The notes beneath the pieces were generated by a model. That model made no database searches and had not been told where the DNA came from. It saw only the letters and a program-made list of their open reading frames with translations. A stretch of DNA of 64,000 nucleotides, from the NCBI GenBank assembly GCA_963995505.1, contig OZ023187.1, positions 19,134,584 through 19,198,583 on the forward strand, read 5' to 3'. A program made the translations under genes and the position numbers. The stretch's first letter is position 1; each line of letters opens with the position of its first letter. Positions 60,742 to 64,000 of the stretch are shown here, one piece after another. This DNA comes from Hypericum androsaemum (taxonomy: Eukaryota; Streptophyta; Magnoliopsida; Malpighiales; Hypericaceae).

Positions 60742-61214
60742 CTTTGGTTGGAGTCCAAGCCTGAGACATCAGCGGCTCGCTTCAGAGCTCGCCGCCAGCT
60801 CTCCACCTTGTCTGCGGACCGAGCATCTTCGATCAGCCTCCGGAAACCAACCCCGAAAGCACCAGTCTGGTTCCTGGCATGAGTTGGCTCTACTCCTTGC
60901 AGAAACACGGGCATCACTGTGTGTCCGTCTGCTTCCTTGCACTCCATGATTCTGACCAGCTCATCAAGACACCACCTCGAGTCTGCGTAGTTCGGGGAGA
61001 ACACAACATTTGATACTTGAGACTCGGAAATCTTATCGGAGAGCGTATCCCAGATCTCTTGGCCAGCCTCCAGCCCACTGTCAGTAAACGCGTCGATCCC
61101 GTTCCTCTCCAAAGCAGCCCGGAGGTGGCTGATGAAGTTCCTCCCGGTGTCCGTCCCTCTAAAGGTTATGAAGACGTCGTACTTTATCGGAGGAGGAGGC
61201 GCATTGGAAGCCAT
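60742..61214 (-). CDS. TIR-domain exon of TNL B
   Basis: ATG at 61214 (MASNAPPPPIKYDVFITFRG). Complete TIR: NFISHLRAALERNGIDAFTD, the core SNVVFSPNYADSRWCLDEL with the putative NADase glutamate, and VMPVFLQGVEPTHARNQTGA. Open throughout, donor AG|GTAACA. A longer frame extends upstream to 61349, but the MAS start agrees with TNL A. Confidence 0.9.
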
Positions 61215-63000
61215 TTGGTAAAATTGATTATAGTCCAGAAATGATCTACAAGAAAGAGGAACCCAGATGCTCTTAGTGAATGATCGATCATCAGTCTTAG
61301 AATGAGCAAGTCTTCGGCGATTATAAAGAAAATTCCCAGCTTTGACCATAATGCCATATGTCTATTTAACATCAGCGCAAATTGCATCAGTCCCTAGACA
61401 AAATATTTCTTGAAACAATAAAAAGCATATCCTTGGTCATTATGCATCTTCCAAGAAAATGCATGCCCGTTGACCTTACTCCCATAGTTGTTTTTATTTA
61501 TCATTGGTATTTATCAATTTATGCATCTTCCAAGATGAGCATATCGCTGACTTTAAAAAACAAGTAGATGTACATTAACTAACAATAGCTCAAATTATAC
61601 CAAAGTTCCTAGAGTAAAGAAAGGAAATAGGTTTCATCGTGTGAATCATGGAGGTATATTTTAAAGACTATAGAAAATATCTAGATTCCAGTTTTTTTAC
61701 TAATTTAAACTGATTAATGCGGTCATGTTAAAAAGATTCATATTTCATTCAAAATTTTAAATCAATTTATTGATAATTTTTTATACTTATAAACGAATTC
61801 AAAATTATTGCATCTAACAACGTCGAGAATCCTCAACAAGCCATTTGGCCATCAATGCAAGTGGTTTATATATAAGTTTATGTTAGGATTATATATAAGT
61901 TTATATATAAACCATTTGGCCATAGCCCCACCAACCAAGTTTCTGCTCTTTCTATAGAAACTGATTGCCGATCGTGCATGCATCTTCTTGTGAGATCCTT
62001 ATCTACATATTAGTTAGCAAGTTGAATTACTTGATTTAGAGTTGAGACAAGAATTGAAAAAGCTTCATAATTGTAAAATTAGTCAGATTCCTAAATCACA
62101 AAATTTAGTAGTCAATTGACTTTGTAGACAATGTAAATTCCCTCAGATTGGACATATGTCATCCCCGAAATTGGATGCTTTGTAATACTGAAATTTCCCT
62201 ACTCGGACATATACAGACACAGAAATCCTACACGGAGAATTGAGGGGACGTAAACAGAAGAGACTAGATGCGGAAAACATAACATTTATTACTTCAGTTA
62301 TTATGTATTTCATGTTATATTATGAATAAGTGTGCTTCGGTATGGTTCTTGCTGATTTGGCCTAGAAATGTCTTTTTGCTCCGTCTGATTAATTCCTTCT
62401 CGGAAGTGGGTTTTTTTTTAAGAGTAGACAAGGTAGTAGTTTGGCCCAGAGATCTTGATTTTGAACAAAAAAGATTGGATGAAACTAATTAAATAGAGTC
62501 ATATCGGAAAATTATATGTAGAAAATATTCAATCCAATGGAATAAGTCTTTACCAATTAATTAAGTGGTCTTTTGATATCTGTTACCATTTTGAGTGGTA
62601 GGACCGTTCTTTGATTTTTACGCAAAAAGCAATCCGGATTTAATAATGGGTAGCGGTCGGACCGTGTTTTTTGAACAACGGTAAAAGACTTGCCCAAACC
62701 ACTACCTTGTCTACTCTTTAAAAAAAACTACTACCTTGTCCACGTCAAAAAAAAACTACTACCTTCTCAATTATGGGCGTACCGGTACCTGCATTAAGCC
62801 CAAGAAAGAGGCCCATTTATTTATAGTGGGGGAAATTAATCAGGTTCATGATAGCTCCAACTGAATTAGTTAATACGAGGTAGTATAAACCGAACAGTTT
62901 TAATTAAACCTATTTGAAATTGCTTTCAGTAGGCTACAGTTTCCTATTGGAAAAAAGATTCTTAGGCAAATCGGAGACGTTAATAACCTTTCCAACCCTG
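61215..63000. other. TNL B upstream region and spacer, no gene seen
   Basis: AT-rich. Near 61870-61925 a short direct repeat (GTTTATATATAA and ACCATTTGGCCAT, twice each). Around 62415 and 62700-62765 the motif CTACTACCTTGTC recurs in both orientations with A/T runs. No domain-bearing frame. Confidence 0.45.
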
Positions 63001-63003
63001 CAA

Positions 63004-63012
63004 CTATAAATA
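63004..63012 (+). promoter_or_regulatory. Possible TATA box before the 63089 frame
   Basis: CTATAAATA, a good match to the plant TATA consensus, lies 77 bases upstream of the ATG at 63089. This is a plausible core promoter spacing, supporting but not proving transcription. Confidence 0.4.
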
Positions 63013-63088
63013 CGACGACAACCACCCCCATTAACCTTAAAAATAATCTTCGCTGACGTCTAAATCATCAACAACGAAAACGATTTCC

Positions 63089-63568
63089 ATGGGAGGAGGT
63101 GGAGGAGGCGCGGTGGAGTGGGTGGAGTCCGAGAATACTCCAAGGGAGAGGGAAGACGACGAAGCTTCCGATTCCAGAGAAGAGCTTGCGATGATCCGAG
63201 ACGGTGGATTCAGGGTTTCGGCAAGCTTTGAATACCAGCGGGGCGTCGGGGCGCCGAGGAGGTTCCATTATCAGCGCGTCGGCTCTCTTAGACATGACTG
63301 GCTACGGATCGTTGCTGCCGCCGGTGCCCTATATCTTGTTCCGGATGGCTTCCGGTTCGTGCTCATTGCTGCTGCTCTATCCCGGTTGATGATCACTGAA
63401 CGTGACTGGTTACTGGTCGTTGCTGCCGCCGGTGCCCTCTATTTGGCTCCGGCTGGCTTCTGGTTGACGCTGCCCGGGTTCGTGCTCGTCGTTGCTGCTC
63501 TATCCTGGTCCATGATCACTGTTTTGTTTCGATTGTTAGCCTTTGCTTTCGTTATTTCTTTTGTCTAA
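63089..63568 (+). CDS. Hypothetical 159-aa protein with duplicated hydrophobic segments
   Basis: Starts ATG 63089 (MGGGGGGAVEWVESENT). The first 60 residues are hydrophilic and charged. The second half contains two similar hydrophobic units: DWLRIVAAAGALYLVPDGF then LIAAALSRLMIT, and DWLLVVAAAGALYLAPAGF then LVVAALSWSMIT. The DNA shows the same tandem duplication, about 115-125 bp long. These could be membrane segments. I recognise no family; a first exon of a longer gene or a non-coding tandem repeat are alternatives. Confidence 0.35.
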   Translation: MGGGGGGAVEWVESENTPREREDDEASDSREELAMIRDGGFRVSASFEYQRGVGAPRRFHYQRVGSLRHDWLRIVAAAGALYLVPDGFRFVLIAAALSRLMITERDWLLVVAAAGALYLAPAGFWLTLPGFVLVVAALSWSMITVLFRLLAFAFVISFV

Positions 63569-64000
63569 TAAGTGGATGTCTTTTTTAGACTTCAAACCCT
63601 CGTTCCGAAGATAGGTCTTTTATTGTTTCCCTTTGTTTTTAGTTTGTTTTAGTAGTGTTGCAGATAGGAATTGGTCTTGCAATTTTACGGTTTCGAAATT
63701 TATAACTGGACGTGCAACTTCGATCAAGGTCCATAATTAACCCACTGACAAATGTATTGCATCAGTGTGTTCATGAACACAAATTTTAACAAGATAAATG
63801 ATCAACCTGTAAATCTTGGCCCAACTCTTCTGCAGTTAAACGTAAGTTATTATTAACTCTCACGGATAATGATGCTTTTGTTTAGGTTGGTCCCAGTGTT
63901 CTTGGATCTGATACTTCAAAATATGAGAAGTATTAGATGGTAAGATTGGGAAATTTAAAAAAAGGATTGTTTGGATTTATAATTTATTTAGAACAGATAT
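63569..64000. other. End of window, no gene seen
   Basis: T-rich then AT-rich sequence without a supported feature. It could be intron or 3' flank of the preceding frame. Confidence 0.4.

Larger units (their letters stand above)
45301..61214 (-). pseudogene. TNL B: TIR-NBS-LRR-C-JID gene with LRR frameshift and 10-kb intron
   Basis: Paralogue of TNL A. Exons: TIR 61214-60742; NB-ARC 58572-57504; first LRR exon 57186-56879; main LRR exon 56708-55832; C-JID/C-terminal exon 45852-45301 (TGA). All junctions are GT-AG and phase-compatible. The NB-ARC exon is open, but its P-loop reads GMGGLGKTMLA and the MHD position reads VYD (IEVYDLL). In the main LRR exon the frame shifts near 56610: LETLW leads to a stop after about 20 codons, while SIPEVSQLKKLATLWLKGC continues in another frame. 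Aligned with TNL A this is an 8-nt deletion. The last intron is 9.98 kb (142 bp in TNL A), swollen by retroelements. Probably not a working receptor. Confidence 0.82.

Overview
The window is nuclear DNA of a flowering dicot. It has spliced genes with GT-AG introns, TIR-NBS-LRR (TNL) resistance-gene relatives (a class dicots keep and grasses lack), an rRNA methyltransferase gene with a plant telo-box promoter, and many nested plant retrotransposons. I see no species marker; Myrtales is only a guess. All joins below were made by eye.

Layout. (1) 16-3544, minus: a complete seven-exon oligopeptide transporter (OPT) gene. (2) 3.5-20.6 kb: transposon land without a convincing host gene. It holds a 662-bp hAT-type MITE, a complete non-autonomous LTR retrotransposon (6899-9569), a LINE remnant split by an internally deleted LTR element (9926-12029), a 5'-truncated LINE insertion (13311-13822), a repeat-rich solo LTR (15447-17825) and a small retroposon (19064-19370). 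Most have intact target-site duplications (TSDs). (3) 21244-25071, plus: an intact NOP2-type 25S rRNA cytosine-C5 methyltransferase gene with telo boxes and site II motifs upstream. (4) 25.5-61.2 kb: a head-to-tail TNL cluster on the minus strand. It consists of a scrambled fragment C (25480-26275), TNL A (26720-35109) and TNL B (45301-61214). A has a 2-nt deletion in the NB-ARC exon and B an 8-nt deletion in the LRR exon, so neither reads through as it stands. Between and inside them lie a TIR element with a GC-rich, possibly captured interior, a 954-bp MULE-like element, a composite retroelement with inverted LTRs (35999-40763), a solo LTR with a nested LINE (40913-42074), and a complete but decayed chromodomain Ty3/Gypsy element (47472-55168). 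The Gypsy element sits in a 9.98-kb intron of TNL B. (5) 61.2-64 kb: sparse sequence with one unrecognised 159-aa ORF.

How the parts relate. OPT and NOP2 are unrelated housekeeping genes flanking the resistance-gene/transposon block. The two TNLs are paralogues. B's first intron keeps sequence matching the uninterrupted insertion sites of two transposons found in A's first intron, which orders the events. The most unusual structures are the inverted-LTR composite element, two short intron-like segments in the Gypsy gag-pol frame, the TIR-to-LRR fusion pseudogene, and the DLDL-type repeats at the C-terminus of TNL A.
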